12,570 nt of DNA, from assembly GCA_937974135.1 (NCBI GenBank), contig CALJIH010000254.1, forward strand, positions 1-12,570, written 5' to 3'. Under the pieces are notes generated by a model. That model was not told the origin of the DNA. It made no database searches and saw nothing but the letters and a program-made list of their open reading frames with translations. The DNA is from an uncultured Cocleimonas sp. (lineage in GTDB: Bacteria > Pseudomonadota > Gammaproteobacteria > Thiotrichales > Thiotrichaceae). This document shows, one piece after another, positions 1 through 7,221 of this stretch; within the stretch, counting starts at the first letter, position 1; each line of letters opens with the position of its first letter. The position numbers and the translations under genes are program-made.

Positions 1-1
1 C

Positions 2-448
2 GATAAAATTCAAGGATTAATCCAAGTTGGTATTGATGAAGGTGCTAACCTTGTTGTGGGTGGTACCGGCAAACCAGAAGGTTTTGAAAAAGGCTACTTT
101 GTAAAACCAACCATATTTGCTGATGTAAATAACCAAATGCAAATTGCACGTGAAGAAGTCTTTGGTCCTGTTTTAACCATCATACCTTTTGACACAGAAG
201 AGGAAGCTATTGAGATTGCAAACGATACACCCTATGGCTTGACTAATTATGTGCAAACCAGCGATATGGAAAAAGCCAAACGCGTTGCACGAAAACTTCG
301 TTCGGGCATGGTTGATATAAATGGAAATTTTCGTAGCGCAGGCTCACCATTCGGTGGCTATAAACAATCAGGAAACGGTCGTGAAGGCGGTGTTTGGGGA
401 TTAGAAGACTTCCTAGAAGTTAAAGCGATTGGCGGTTGGGAGTCTTAA
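2..448 (+). CDS. Aldehyde dehydrogenase family protein, C-terminal part (5' end outside window)
   Basis: This is the last 148 codons of an NAD(P)-dependent aldehyde dehydrogenase, which oxidises an aldehyde to the carboxylic acid in the cytoplasm. The frame is open from the window edge and ends at TAA 446-448. Visible family landmarks are the EEVFGPVL segment (residues 51-58 of the visible part), whose Glu contacts the NAD ribose in this family, and the C-terminal block PFGGYKQSG (about 116-124) followed by a GLEDFLEVKAI-type ending. The catalytic Cys and general-base Glu lie upstream, outside the window, so activity and substrate cannot be judged. A GTG at 56 is internal and not a real start. 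The gene is followed 20 bp later by a strong hairpin with a T-run, its probable terminator, and converges on pabBC. Confidence 0.93.
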   Translation, partial: DKIQGLIQVGIDEGANLVVGGTGKPEGFEKGYFVKPTIFADVNNQMQIAREEVFGPVLTIIPFDTEEEAIEIANDTPYGLTNYVQTSDMEKAKRVARKLRSGMVDINGNFRSAGSPFGGYKQSGNGREGGVWGLEDFLEVKAIGGWES

Positions 449-468
449 TTCTCTCGCAAATGTAATAA

Positions 469-532
469 AAAAAGACACCCCCTACTTTATTAGGTATTAA
501 CAAACTACTTAAAAGTAGGGGGGTGTCTTTTT
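469..532. terminator. Bidirectional hairpin terminator made of two facing repeat units (copy A)
   Basis: Left arm GACACCCCCTACTTT (474-488) pairs with AAAGTAGGGGGGTGTC (512-527), leaving one bulged G. The stem is extended outward by A-run/T-run pairing (469-473 with 528-532), giving about 20 bp around a 23-nt loop. T-runs follow the stem on both strands, as expected for a terminator serving the convergent aldehyde dehydrogenase and pabBC genes. The arms are copies of the GACACC(C)nACTTTT repeat also found near 5000, 5104, 5275 and 11962. Part of the loop (GGTATTAA) matches the TGGTTTTAA-like tail of the unit. Structure is read directly from the sequence; terminator function is inferred. Confidence 0.85.
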
Positions 533-552
533 ATGAACTACTTTATTAATTT

Positions 553-2382
553 TTATTTGGCTAATTCAACTTTAACCAATCCACGCACGGAATTCGACAT
601 TAAAATTTCATCTGCATTGTTTAAATCATCGAGTGTTATTCTTTTTTCGATAGCTTTTTCATTATCTATAATTTTCTGTCGGTAAATGCCATGTAATACA
701 CCTGCTTTAATCGGTGGCGTAATTAGTTGACCATGTTTACGTATAAACAGATTATGGATACACCCTTCTGCCACTTCATTGTGCTCATTTAGGATAATCG
801 CATCGTAATAGCCTGCCTTTTTTGCTTTAGCAAACTCGTCGATATATACCTCACGCCGCGACGTTTTATGGTATTGAAAAATAGAACGACTACTTATTTT
901 TTGCTCGCCAATAATCACTCTTTTTTCTGAATCATTAGGTTTAGGGATTGCTTCATAAGAAATATCTACATCACCATTTTGATAAGCACAGAGCCTAACT
1001 TTGTAATGTTCTTTTTTACCTTTCAATTCATCTTTGATTTCATCTAAGCGCTCATCAATCACAAATTGTTTTAGCTTGAAACCAAAGTAACCCGCTGAAT
1101 CATCAAGTCGATACATGTGCTCTTTAAGAAAATCAAACTGCTGTTTATCCGCATCGTATTTAAACGTTTCAATCAAATAAAAATTATTATTTAGATTGGT
1201 TAAAAAGTCAGCTTTAAGAATGCACTCTTCAAATTCAGCCTTGGCATTACTTTCATAAATAATGCCACTACCTATTCCCATTTCACACTGATTGCGTTTA
1301 TTCATCACAATCGTACGAATCGGCACATTAAAATAAAAATCATTATTTGGCAGAATATAACCAATCGCACCTGTGTAAACACCGCGCGATTCAGCTTCTA
1401 AATCATTGATAATCTCCATAGTACGTATTTTTGGTGCACCGGTGATCGAGCCACAAGGAAATAAACCTTTTAGCAAATCGCCAAAGCTTATATTGCTTTT
1501 GAGCTTTCCTTTCACCGTGGAAATCATTTGATGAATAGTTTTGAAGGTTTGAACTTCAAATAGGTTTTTAACAACGACACTGCCTGTTTTACAAATGCGT
1601 CCAAAATCATTTCTAATCAAATCAACGATCATTACGTTTTCAGATAATGTTTTAGGATCATTCTTCAAGAAATCGATAATGAAATCATCTTCGGTCTCGT
1701 TTAAACCTCTTTTAGCCGTTCCTTTCATTGGCTTCGACATCAAGGTATCGGCTTTTTTAGTAACGAATAACTCAGGTGATAAGGAAACAATCTTTAGTTT
1801 TGGGAAATGTAAAAATGCACCAAATTCAACAGGTTGTGTTTGTCGCAACGCTTGATAAAGCGCATTCGCAGTACCACGTAGTCTAAATTTAAATTTGATC
1901 GTGTAATTTATTTGGTAGGTATCGCCTGCTTTGATGTAGTTTTTAATTTTTTTAATCGCATCAAGGTATTTCTTCTCTGTAACACTTAATTTAAAGCCAT
2001 GCGCGCAGAGTTGTGATTGTGGATCTTGTTTTAGTGCAGAGAAGGCATTATCAATAGTTTCACGTTCTAGCGTTTGCATTGATTTAAAGGCAACTAAATG
2101 AATCAGTGCTTGTTCAGGATGATTTTCTTTGCTGCGCTTAATCTTCTTATCAATGAAGTAATAACCCGCTTCATACGCTAAATAACCGCAAAGATATAAA
2201 TCTTGTTGACGGCATTTTTCAATCTTTTCTAACGCAGCTGGGATTTCATCTTCAGTGACAGCGATAATCTCTTCGACCAGATCACTAAAGAGCAGATTCT
2301 GCGCAACATCTTTACTCGATTTTGAATCTTCAAGTAAAGCAAATACCTCAGTACCATTGATTATTTTAGAAAGCGAATCCAT
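553..2382 (-). CDS. pabBC: Fused aminodeoxychorismate synthase component I / 4-amino-4-deoxychorismate lyase (PabB-PabC)
   Basis: This 609-residue cytoplasmic fusion should convert chorismate to aminodeoxychorismate (with a PabA glutaminase partner) and then release pyruvate to give p-aminobenzoate for folate. The PabB half (about 1-395) has the chorismate-binding core: SKPMKGTAKRG at 216-226, whose K220 corresponds to the covalent-intermediate Lys of the PIKGT motif; SENVMIVDLIRND at 247-259; GSITGAPK at 311-318; and GIGSGIIYESNAKAEFEE at 369-386. The C-terminal half (about 400-609) is a fold-type IV PLP enzyme with HKTSR at 505-509 (K506 the likely PLP lysine) and EGCIHNLF at 539-546. The PIKGT-type Lys argues for PabB rather than anthranilate synthase TrpE. 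PabA is not in this window. The gene lies 59 bp downstream of the glycosidase-like gene, with a small hairpin just before its ATG. No clear Shine-Dalgarno sequence is visible. Confidence 0.94.
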   Translation of the reverse strand: MDSLSKIINGTEVFALLEDSKSSKDVAQNLLFSDLVEEIIAVTEDEIPAALEKIEKCRQQDLYLCGYLAYEAGYYFIDKKIKRSKENHPEQALIHLVAFKSMQTLERETIDNAFSALKQDPQSQLCAHGFKLSVTEKKYLDAIKKIKNYIKAGDTYQINYTIKFKFRLRGTANALYQALRQTQPVEFGAFLHFPKLKIVSLSPELFVTKKADTLMSKPMKGTAKRGLNETEDDFIIDFLKNDPKTLSENVMIVDLIRNDFGRICKTGSVVVKNLFEVQTFKTIHQMISTVKGKLKSNISFGDLLKGLFPCGSITGAPKIRTMEIINDLEAESRGVYTGAIGYILPNNDFYFNVPIRTIVMNKRNQCEMGIGSGIIYESNAKAEFEECILKADFLTNLNNNFYLIETFKYDADKQQFDFLKEHMYRLDDSAGYFGFKLKQFVIDERLDEIKDELKGKKEHYKVRLCAYQNGDVDISYEAIPKPNDSEKRVIIGEQKISSRSIFQYHKTSRREVYIDEFAKAKKAGYYDAIILNEHNEVAEGCIHNLFIRKHGQLITPPIKAGVLHGIYRQKIIDNEKAIEKRITLDDLNNADEILMSNSVRGLVKVELAK

Positions 2383-2385
2383 AAG

Positions 2386-2402
2386 CTTGCTATTGTAGCA
2401 AG
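2386..2402 (-). promoter_or_regulatory. Perfect 7-bp hairpin immediately upstream of the pabBC start codon
   Basis: On the minus strand the sequence CTTGCTA-CAA-TAGCAAG is a perfect inverted repeat with a 3-nt loop, ending 3 nt before the pabBC ATG. It occupies the place where a ribosome binding site would be expected. No T-run follows, so it is not an obvious terminator for the upstream glycosidase-like gene. It could control translation initiation or be a protein-binding site. The structure is seen directly; any role is inference. Confidence 0.45.
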
Positions 2403-2441
2403 AAACTCATTTGAGCATATTTTTATCAATAATTTTGTACC

Positions 2442-4856
2442 TTATTGGTAAGTAAATGCCGCCTTATCGATCGGTTTTTCTGGCGTCCTTAGCGTTGTAT
2501 TTGCATAATTTTGAGAATCGTCTCTTAAGATGATTTGACCGAATACTTCTGGATTCTTCCAAGCCTCATCTACTTTTGCATTCCAAGAAATCTTGGCATC
2601 ACGCAAATTGCCGTTGTCATCATCATTAATTTGTACGTCAAAACCTAACGTATGTTCGGGCTTTGGTACTATATTTAATGTCGTCCAAGGAATCGCTATT
2701 TCAAGCTGATAGCCGCTCGCAATTTTTCGTGTATTAAATTTAATCGTATTGAGTTTATTGGTCGGTGTAGTTCCACCGGTGCTAATTTTGTTCGTACCCA
2801 AATTAAAACCAAGATGAAAATCATTGTAGTTATCGTAACTTCCACCGCGACTCGCATCTGCATCGATATAGATTTCGATCGAATCGTCTTGCCAATAGTC
2901 TTTTGAGTCTTTAACGTGATTATCATCGACGATACCTACCCAAACATACAAATTTCTATCATCCCAATTAGCCCGCCATCTTGCCGTTAAATCCCTAGGA
3001 TTTTCAATCGTACCTTGAATAATATTACCAATCAGATTGGCGCTACTCTTGTGTAAGGTTTTCTGTCCAATAGGTTGTTTAGGGATCGCAATATATCGCG
3101 CTTCAAACAAACTGCGCTTACCTGAAATTAAATGCTGTGGAATTCGAGAAGGTTTTTTATTATGCACCACATTACCCGATGCACAATTTTGCCACCAACA
3201 AGGGTTACCATTAGCAAAACCTAGAAGTGATCTATATTTCGGTGCTTGCACCGGTTGTTCTGCGATATGTTCTTTAACGCCCCAACTACCGTGCCATGTC
3301 GAAGGTCGTGGTGCAGAAAATGGAATAAACAGTTTGCCACCGAGCTTTTTCCAGCCTGCTAATAATTGATAATAAGCCGCGCCCATGCGTTGGTCTTTGT
3401 TGGCTTTGTAAAGATGCGGAGTTGCGCCTTCAGTCATTGAATGCGTTTTGTGATGTACCAAATGTTGTCCACCTTCATAGGCGATCAAATCAACACCAAA
3501 GCCCTTGGTTACTTGGATCTGTTTTTCCACAAATTTGAGGGTGTTTTTTAAAGAATAACGATTATCTGGCGCATTTAATTCTCTAAACACATCGTTAACG
3601 CTTCGAATACTTGCCATTTTCTCTTGAGGAAAATGAAAATATGGCGCAATCGCTAACGCATCCACATGTTTGTAGGCCCCTTCAAAACCCAATAAAGTCT
3701 CCGTGAGTTTAGTATTAGTTGTCATACCACCCATGACTCTTACTAAGCGATTCTTATTACCGAAAACACGTTCCCAAACCTTAAAGATATTGACGCTCTG
3801 CTTTGAATAATACTTTGAGCCAGCAACATTACGGTTTTTATCTAACCTTAGCTTATAACCTGTCTGCTTCATGTGTTCCGCTTGCGGCACAAAAATATTG
3901 TTCCAAGCTTCGTTGGTGTATTCGACATAAATGCGTAAATTGGGTTTAAGTTTTTGTTTCACCGTTTGCGCCATGCGATAGATAAAAGTGTTGTCAGCGG
4001 CATGAGGTACGTTAAACCATGGATCAACATTGAGAATATTTGCCAGTTCGATCATCACTTCTAGAGGTACACCACGAACTCCCTCTTTGCCACCCCAAGT
4101 CGCTTTTTGAATGGTTGGACGATCATTCCATGAACTTAAATTATTTCTTGTCACACCCGACATATTCATAAAACGAATGACTTTAAAGTCTTTCATAAAG
4201 TTTAAGAAGTCAGGGTTAAAGGTAATTTGTTGATTGCGTTGATAACTTTCCACAAAAGATAAGTAACTATTATTTGGACAAATTCGCGGGTTCGTCACAT
4301 GCTTAGTCGGCTGATTTCGACAAATACCACCAGGCATGATTATTTTGATATTACGAATATAATTTCTTGGATTACTCTCATCGATAAACATCGTCGCTGT
4401 AGCCGTTGGATATAACTCTTTCGGTTGTTTTTGCGGAACAATTCGAATGATATCTTTACCCGGTGATTGGCTAACGACTTTTGCGCTCGCACCGTAACGA
4501 ATTTTGCCTTCGCCTTGATAAAGAACGGTGTATTCCCCTTTTGGTAATGCCGCCATTGGCATATGACTTAAAAAACGCGTGCCTGCTTTTCCGCCATTGA
4601 GATTTTTTGGCCAGCCATTTTTATCGAAAATCACGTTGCCTTTGGTAAACCAAGGACGTGCTTCATCAAATGGTAATGCTAATCGAAATAAATCAACAAA
4701 TGGCAAGCTCGCATCAACTTCAAGCGCCTCGTTGGTATTCATGCCAAGTGGTGATTTCTGATTCGGATTAGCGTAAGTATTTAAGCCAATACTCATTACC
4801 ATAATCGTCAATAATGTCTGTATGAATCTTTTCATATCTTCTTTTAATTTTTTCAT
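2442..4856 (-). CDS. Secreted glycoside-hydrolase-like protein with C-terminal CBM9-type domain
   Basis: I do not recognise a named enzyme for this 804-residue protein. Its N-terminus looks like a Sec signal peptide: basic residues, a hydrophobic stretch at about 11-25, and a plausible cleavage site TYA|N at 29/30. Residues about 50-215 look beta-rich. Residues about 220-560 resemble a clan GH-A TIM barrel, with YVEYTNEAWN (310-319), where N315-E316 fit the Asn-Glu acid/base pair, and AYEGG (459-463), where E461 fits the nucleophile. Cys pairs 179/193 and 553/558 could form disulfides outside the cytoplasm. Residues about 600-778 resemble a family 9 carbohydrate-binding or cytochrome-like sandwich (YWQDDSIEIYIDAD at 654-667). 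An in-frame ATG at 4835 gives a more classic signal-peptide start, and neither start has a well-placed ribosome binding site. The gene diverges from an ABC exporter across a repeat-rich gap. A polysaccharide substrate is inferred, not shown. Confidence 0.8.
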   Translation of the reverse strand: MKKLKEDMKRFIQTLLTIMVMSIGLNTYANPNQKSPLGMNTNEALEVDASLPFVDLFRLALPFDEARPWFTKGNVIFDKNGWPKNLNGGKAGTRFLSHMPMAALPKGEYTVLYQGEGKIRYGASAKVVSQSPGKDIIRIVPQKQPKELYPTATATMFIDESNPRNYIRNIKIIMPGGICRNQPTKHVTNPRICPNNSYLSFVESYQRNQQITFNPDFLNFMKDFKVIRFMNMSGVTRNNLSSWNDRPTIQKATWGGKEGVRGVPLEVMIELANILNVDPWFNVPHAADNTFIYRMAQTVKQKLKPNLRIYVEYTNEAWNNIFVPQAEHMKQTGYKLRLDKNRNVAGSKYYSKQSVNIFKVWERVFGNKNRLVRVMGGMTTNTKLTETLLGFEGAYKHVDALAIAPYFHFPQEKMASIRSVNDVFRELNAPDNRYSLKNTLKFVEKQIQVTKGFGVDLIAYEGGQHLVHHKTHSMTEGATPHLYKANKDQRMGAAYYQLLAGWKKLGGKLFIPFSAPRPSTWHGSWGVKEHIAEQPVQAPKYRSLLGFANGNPCWWQNCASGNVVHNKKPSRIPQHLISGKRSLFEARYIAIPKQPIGQKTLHKSSANLIGNIIQGTIENPRDLTARWRANWDDRNLYVWVGIVDDNHVKDSKDYWQDDSIEIYIDADASRGGSYDNYNDFHLGFNLGTNKISTGGTTPTNKLNTIKFNTRKIASGYQLEIAIPWTTLNIVPKPEHTLGFDVQINDDDNGNLRDAKISWNAKVDEAWKNPEVFGQIILRDDSQNYANTTLRTPEKPIDKAAFTYQ

Positions 4857-4985
4857 TGCGATAACAGTATGACCAAACTAAGCCAGAATGGTTCTGCATT
4901 TAAAACAACGAAAATAAGCCCTTGTTAGTATTTAAAACCGTTTTATAGATACGTTTTAATTTTGTATCTTATTGTTTTTAAATTG

Positions 4986-4991
4986 ATTATA
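4986..4991 (-). promoter_or_regulatory. Candidate -10 box for the glycosidase-like gene
   Basis: The minus strand reads TATAAT here, about 130 bp upstream of the ATG at 4856, directly next to repeat unit B1, whose outer end reads GGTTTTGGGG just before the box. I find no convincing -35 hexamer at 16-18 bp, so the call rests on a perfect -10 alone in an AT-rich region. Confidence 0.3.
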
Positions 4992-4995
4992 CCCC

Positions 4996-5133
4996 AAAAC
5001 CACCAAAAGTGGGAGGGTGTGAACATATCTCTTATTTATGAGGTATTAGTGAGATTAATACTTAAACTGGTTCACATCTAATCGTGATTATTATAATCCA
5101 AAAGACACCCTACTACTTTTTGCTAGTTTTTAA
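4996..5133. repeat. Inside-out inverted pair of the C-tract repeat (units B1 and B2)
   Basis: B1 (4996-5020, minus orientation) contains AAAAGTGGGAGGGTGT. B2 (5104-5133, plus orientation) contains ACACCCTACTACTTTT. The cores are complementary at 14 of 16 positions, and the outer tails (AAAACCACC and GCTAGTTTTT) also pair partly. Here the TGGTTTT-like tails face outward and the GACACC ends face inward, the opposite of copies A and D. The roughly 83-nt interior contains further inverted repeats, including TGTGAAC/GTTCACA next to B1. The whole could fold as one long cruciform or hairpin. It resembles a small miniature element or two separate insertions. Confidence 0.6.
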
Positions 5134-5274
5134 GAAAAGTTCTCAAGAACTCTAAAGCCAGTAAGTGATCAATAACTCTCTATTAAATGGTGAAATACAA
5201 ATACAAACAATAGTATTACTCTTTACTAAAGTAATAGTGTATTGGATACAAATGAGTTGTAATAGCGTCTAAAA

Positions 5275-5303
5275 GACACCCCCCCACTTTTTGATGGTTT
5301 TAA
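5275..5303 (+). repeat. Solitary C-tract repeat unit (copy C) in the leader of the ABC exporter gene
   Basis: The unit reads GACA, seven C, ACTTTTT, then GATGGTTTTAA. It matches the left arm of copy D closely, including the C7 tract. It has no facing partner downstream: the sequence runs through TTTAAGAT straight into the exporter ATG at 5313. It therefore lies where the 5' untranslated region or promoter should be, in the same orientation as unit B2. Confidence 0.65.
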
Positions 5304-5312
5304 GTTTAAGAT

Positions 5313-7109
5313 ATGGATTCTACATTTACCATTGCCGATAAAGCACCCAAACTGCCACGTACGCCCTGGCATTTTGCGCTGTATTTTTATCGCAAAATGG
5401 CTTGGGGTATATTTGGCATTCTCAGTTTCGAAGCAGCTCAAGCAAGTTGCACGATTATGTTGCCCTATGCGGTTAAACAAATTATCGATGCAGTAACGCT
5501 CGCGAATCAAACAGGCGCGGATGTATTTGATGCCGCTTACGATTCATTGGTATTTTTTGCCTTATTGAATTTAGGTATTGTACTGTTCAGTCGTGCCAGT
5601 GGGGCGATTCTAGTTACAAATGGACCTCGTTTGCGATCAATTATCAGGCGTTCTTTGTTTCGGTATTTGCAATTTCACTCGCATCGCTATTTCGTTTCAC
5701 ATTTTGCTGGCTCACTCGCAAACCGAATTACTGAAATAGCGACTAGTTGTATGCATTCACTGTGGACCATTTGTTTTACTTTTTATCCATTAATCATTCA
5801 ATCAACCGTTGCTTTGATTATTTTATTTGGCGCAAGCCCGAAACTCGCCTTGGTACTGATGGCATGGTTAGCATTTTATGTGTCGATCTCATTGTTACTA
5901 GCAAGAAGATGCCAAGCCTATTCAAAATCATTTGCCGCAGCACGTTCAAAAGTCACAGGCAAAGTCGTGGATTCTGTCACCAACATGATGAATACAAAAA
6001 TGTTCGCACGTGGAGATTTCGAAGAAGACTATTTGGGTGAATACATCGACGAAGAAATCGTCGCTGCCAAACGCAATTTCTGGTTTATGGAGAAAATGCG
6101 TTGGTTTCAGTTTTTATCCGCAATGATTTTGATGGTATCAATGGTGACTTATGCGCTAAAAATATGGTCTGAAGGTGGAATGACCGTGGGTGAATTCTCC
6201 ATGGTTGCTGGTATTTGTATCATGCTAATTGAAGCTGCACGCGGGTTGAGTCGTAGTTTCTTGGAATTTTTTGAATACATTGGCAATATTTCCGACGGTG
6301 TATCCATATTCGTACAACCCCATGATATTATTGATAAATCCGATGCTAAAGAAATTCAAGTTAGCAGCGGGAATATTACATTTTCAAACGTAGATTTTAC
6401 CTATCCCGAAGGTCTCGGAGTGTTTGAGAAAATGAATCTTGAGATCCAGCCTTATCAAAAAATTGGCTTAGTGGGTTTTTCAGGTTCAGGAAAATCGACC
6501 TTTGTTAATTTAATTTTGCGCTTATTCGAACCTAACGATGGTGTGATATCTATAGATGGACAAGATATACAACAAGTTACCCAAGATAGTCTACGCGAAA
6601 GCATCTCATTAATTCCACAAGATCCAATGTTGTTTCATCGCTCACTAATGGAAAATATTCGTTACGGCAAATTAGACGCCACTGACGAAGAAGTCATAGA
6701 GGCTGCCAATAAAGCCAATGCCCACGAGTTTATATTGCGCACTGAAGACGGTTACGATTCGTTAGTTGGAGAACGCGGGGTAAAACTCTCTGGTGGTCAA
6801 CGTCAACGTATTGCCATCGCACGCGCAATTCTAAAAGACTCGCCTATTTTGATATTAGATGAAGCCACATCATCACTGGATTCAGTCACTGAGCGCAAAA
6901 TACAAGATGGCTTAGAACGTTTAATGAAAAAGAAGACCGTTATTATCGTCGCACATAGACTTTCGACAATTGCAGACATGGATAGAATTCTAGTGTTTGA
7001 CGAAGGAAAGATCGTTGAAGATGGCAATCATAGCGAGTTGTTAGAGAACAAAACAGGCCATTACGCGAAGCTTTGGAATATGCAAGCAGGAGGGTTTTTA
7101 CCAGAGTAA
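5313..7109 (+). CDS. ABC exporter, fused permease and ATPase (ABCB/MsbA-like half-transporter)
   Basis: This 598-residue inner-membrane half-transporter should act as a homodimer or heterodimer exporting a lipid, drug, peptide or glycan-linked substrate; the sequence does not say which. The N-terminal part (about 28-330) has about six hydrophobic segments near 31-50, 78-100, 153-175, 178-198, 263-282 and 293-310. The nucleotide-binding domain (about 350-590) is complete: Walker A GFSGSGKST (388-396), Q-loop Q436, signature LSGGQ (492-496), Walker B ILILDE (512-517, catalytic E517) and switch H548. Length is normal for the family. The start is preceded by repeat unit C and only a weak AAG ribosome-binding signal. 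The gene diverges from the secreted glycosidase-like gene and converges on a GNAT acyltransferase gene, which may hint at an envelope-polymer role. Confidence 0.92.
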   Translation: MDSTFTIADKAPKLPRTPWHFALYFYRKMAWGIFGILSFEAAQASCTIMLPYAVKQIIDAVTLANQTGADVFDAAYDSLVFFALLNLGIVLFSRASGAILVTNGPRLRSIIRRSLFRYLQFHSHRYFVSHFAGSLANRITEIATSCMHSLWTICFTFYPLIIQSTVALIILFGASPKLALVLMAWLAFYVSISLLLARRCQAYSKSFAAARSKVTGKVVDSVTNMMNTKMFARGDFEEDYLGEYIDEEIVAAKRNFWFMEKMRWFQFLSAMILMVSMVTYALKIWSEGGMTVGEFSMVAGICIMLIEAARGLSRSFLEFFEYIGNISDGVSIFVQPHDIIDKSDAKEIQVSSGNITFSNVDFTYPEGLGVFEKMNLEIQPYQKIGLVGFSGSGKSTFVNLILRLFEPNDGVISIDGQDIQQVTQDSLRESISLIPQDPMLFHRSLMENIRYGKLDATDEEVIEAANKANAHEFILRTEDGYDSLVGERGVKLSGGQRQRIAIARAILKDSPILILDEATSSLDSVTERKIQDGLERLMKKKTVIIVAHRLSTIADMDRILVFDEGKIVEDGNHSELLENKTGHYAKLWNMQAGGFLPE

Positions 7110-7221
7110 CTTCAATTATTCATAGAGGTTGATCTGTATTAAATTAACATTTAAAAGAATCTTTAAATTGATATCTATTTGTCTTTCGTTGTGTGGAAAG
7201 AAGCTTTGAAACAAGAATTTT

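Larger units (their letters stand above)
4857..5312. other. 456-bp divergent intergenic region rich in repeats and small palindromes
   Basis: I see no credible gene here. This gap separates the start codons of the glycosidase-like gene and the ABC exporter, so it should carry both promoters. It holds three copies of the C-tract repeat (4996-5020, 5104-5133 and 5275-5303). It also holds several small inverted repeats: AGATAC/GTATCT (4947-4952 with 4964-4969), TGTGAAC/GTTCACA (5018-5024 with 5070-5076), AGTTCT-CA-AGAACT (5138-5151), and an imperfect TATTACT..AGTAATA hairpin around 5212-5235. Perfect TATAAT boxes occur on the minus strand (4986-4991) and, overlapping each other, on both strands at 5090-5097. 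None has an obvious TTGACA partner. Confidence 0.6.

Noticed and set aside
553..2382. Reading pabBC as anthranilate synthase (TrpE)
   Set aside because: The PIKGT-type motif with K220 and the fused PLP fold-type IV lyase domain point to PabB-PabC.
3037..3369. 110-codon plus-strand frame rich in Cys opposite the glycosidase-like gene
   Set aside because: It is antisense to a well-supported long gene, lacks a ribosome binding site and carries no recognisable domain.
5222..5244. Possible promoter for the ABC exporter: TTTACT, 17 nt, GATACA
   Set aside because: The -10 matches consensus at only three of six positions in AT-rich sequence, and the -35 lies inside a palindrome; too weak to annotate.
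4996..5303. Possible CRISPR array from repeated units in the divergent gap
   Set aside because: Units differ in orientation, spacing is irregular (about 83 and 141 nt), unit sequences diverge, and no cas gene is present.
5226..5510. 94-codon minus-strand open frame overlapping the ABC exporter start
   Set aside because: It is antisense to the exporter N-terminus, shows no family motif, and its 3' end runs through the repeat-rich gap.
7110..7221. Possible terminator between the convergent ABC exporter and GNAT genes (ATTTAAA/TTTAAAT, and CTTTGAAA/TTTCAAG near 7206-7230)
   Set aside because: Stems are short, AT-only or mismatched, and no clear GC stem with a T-run is present.
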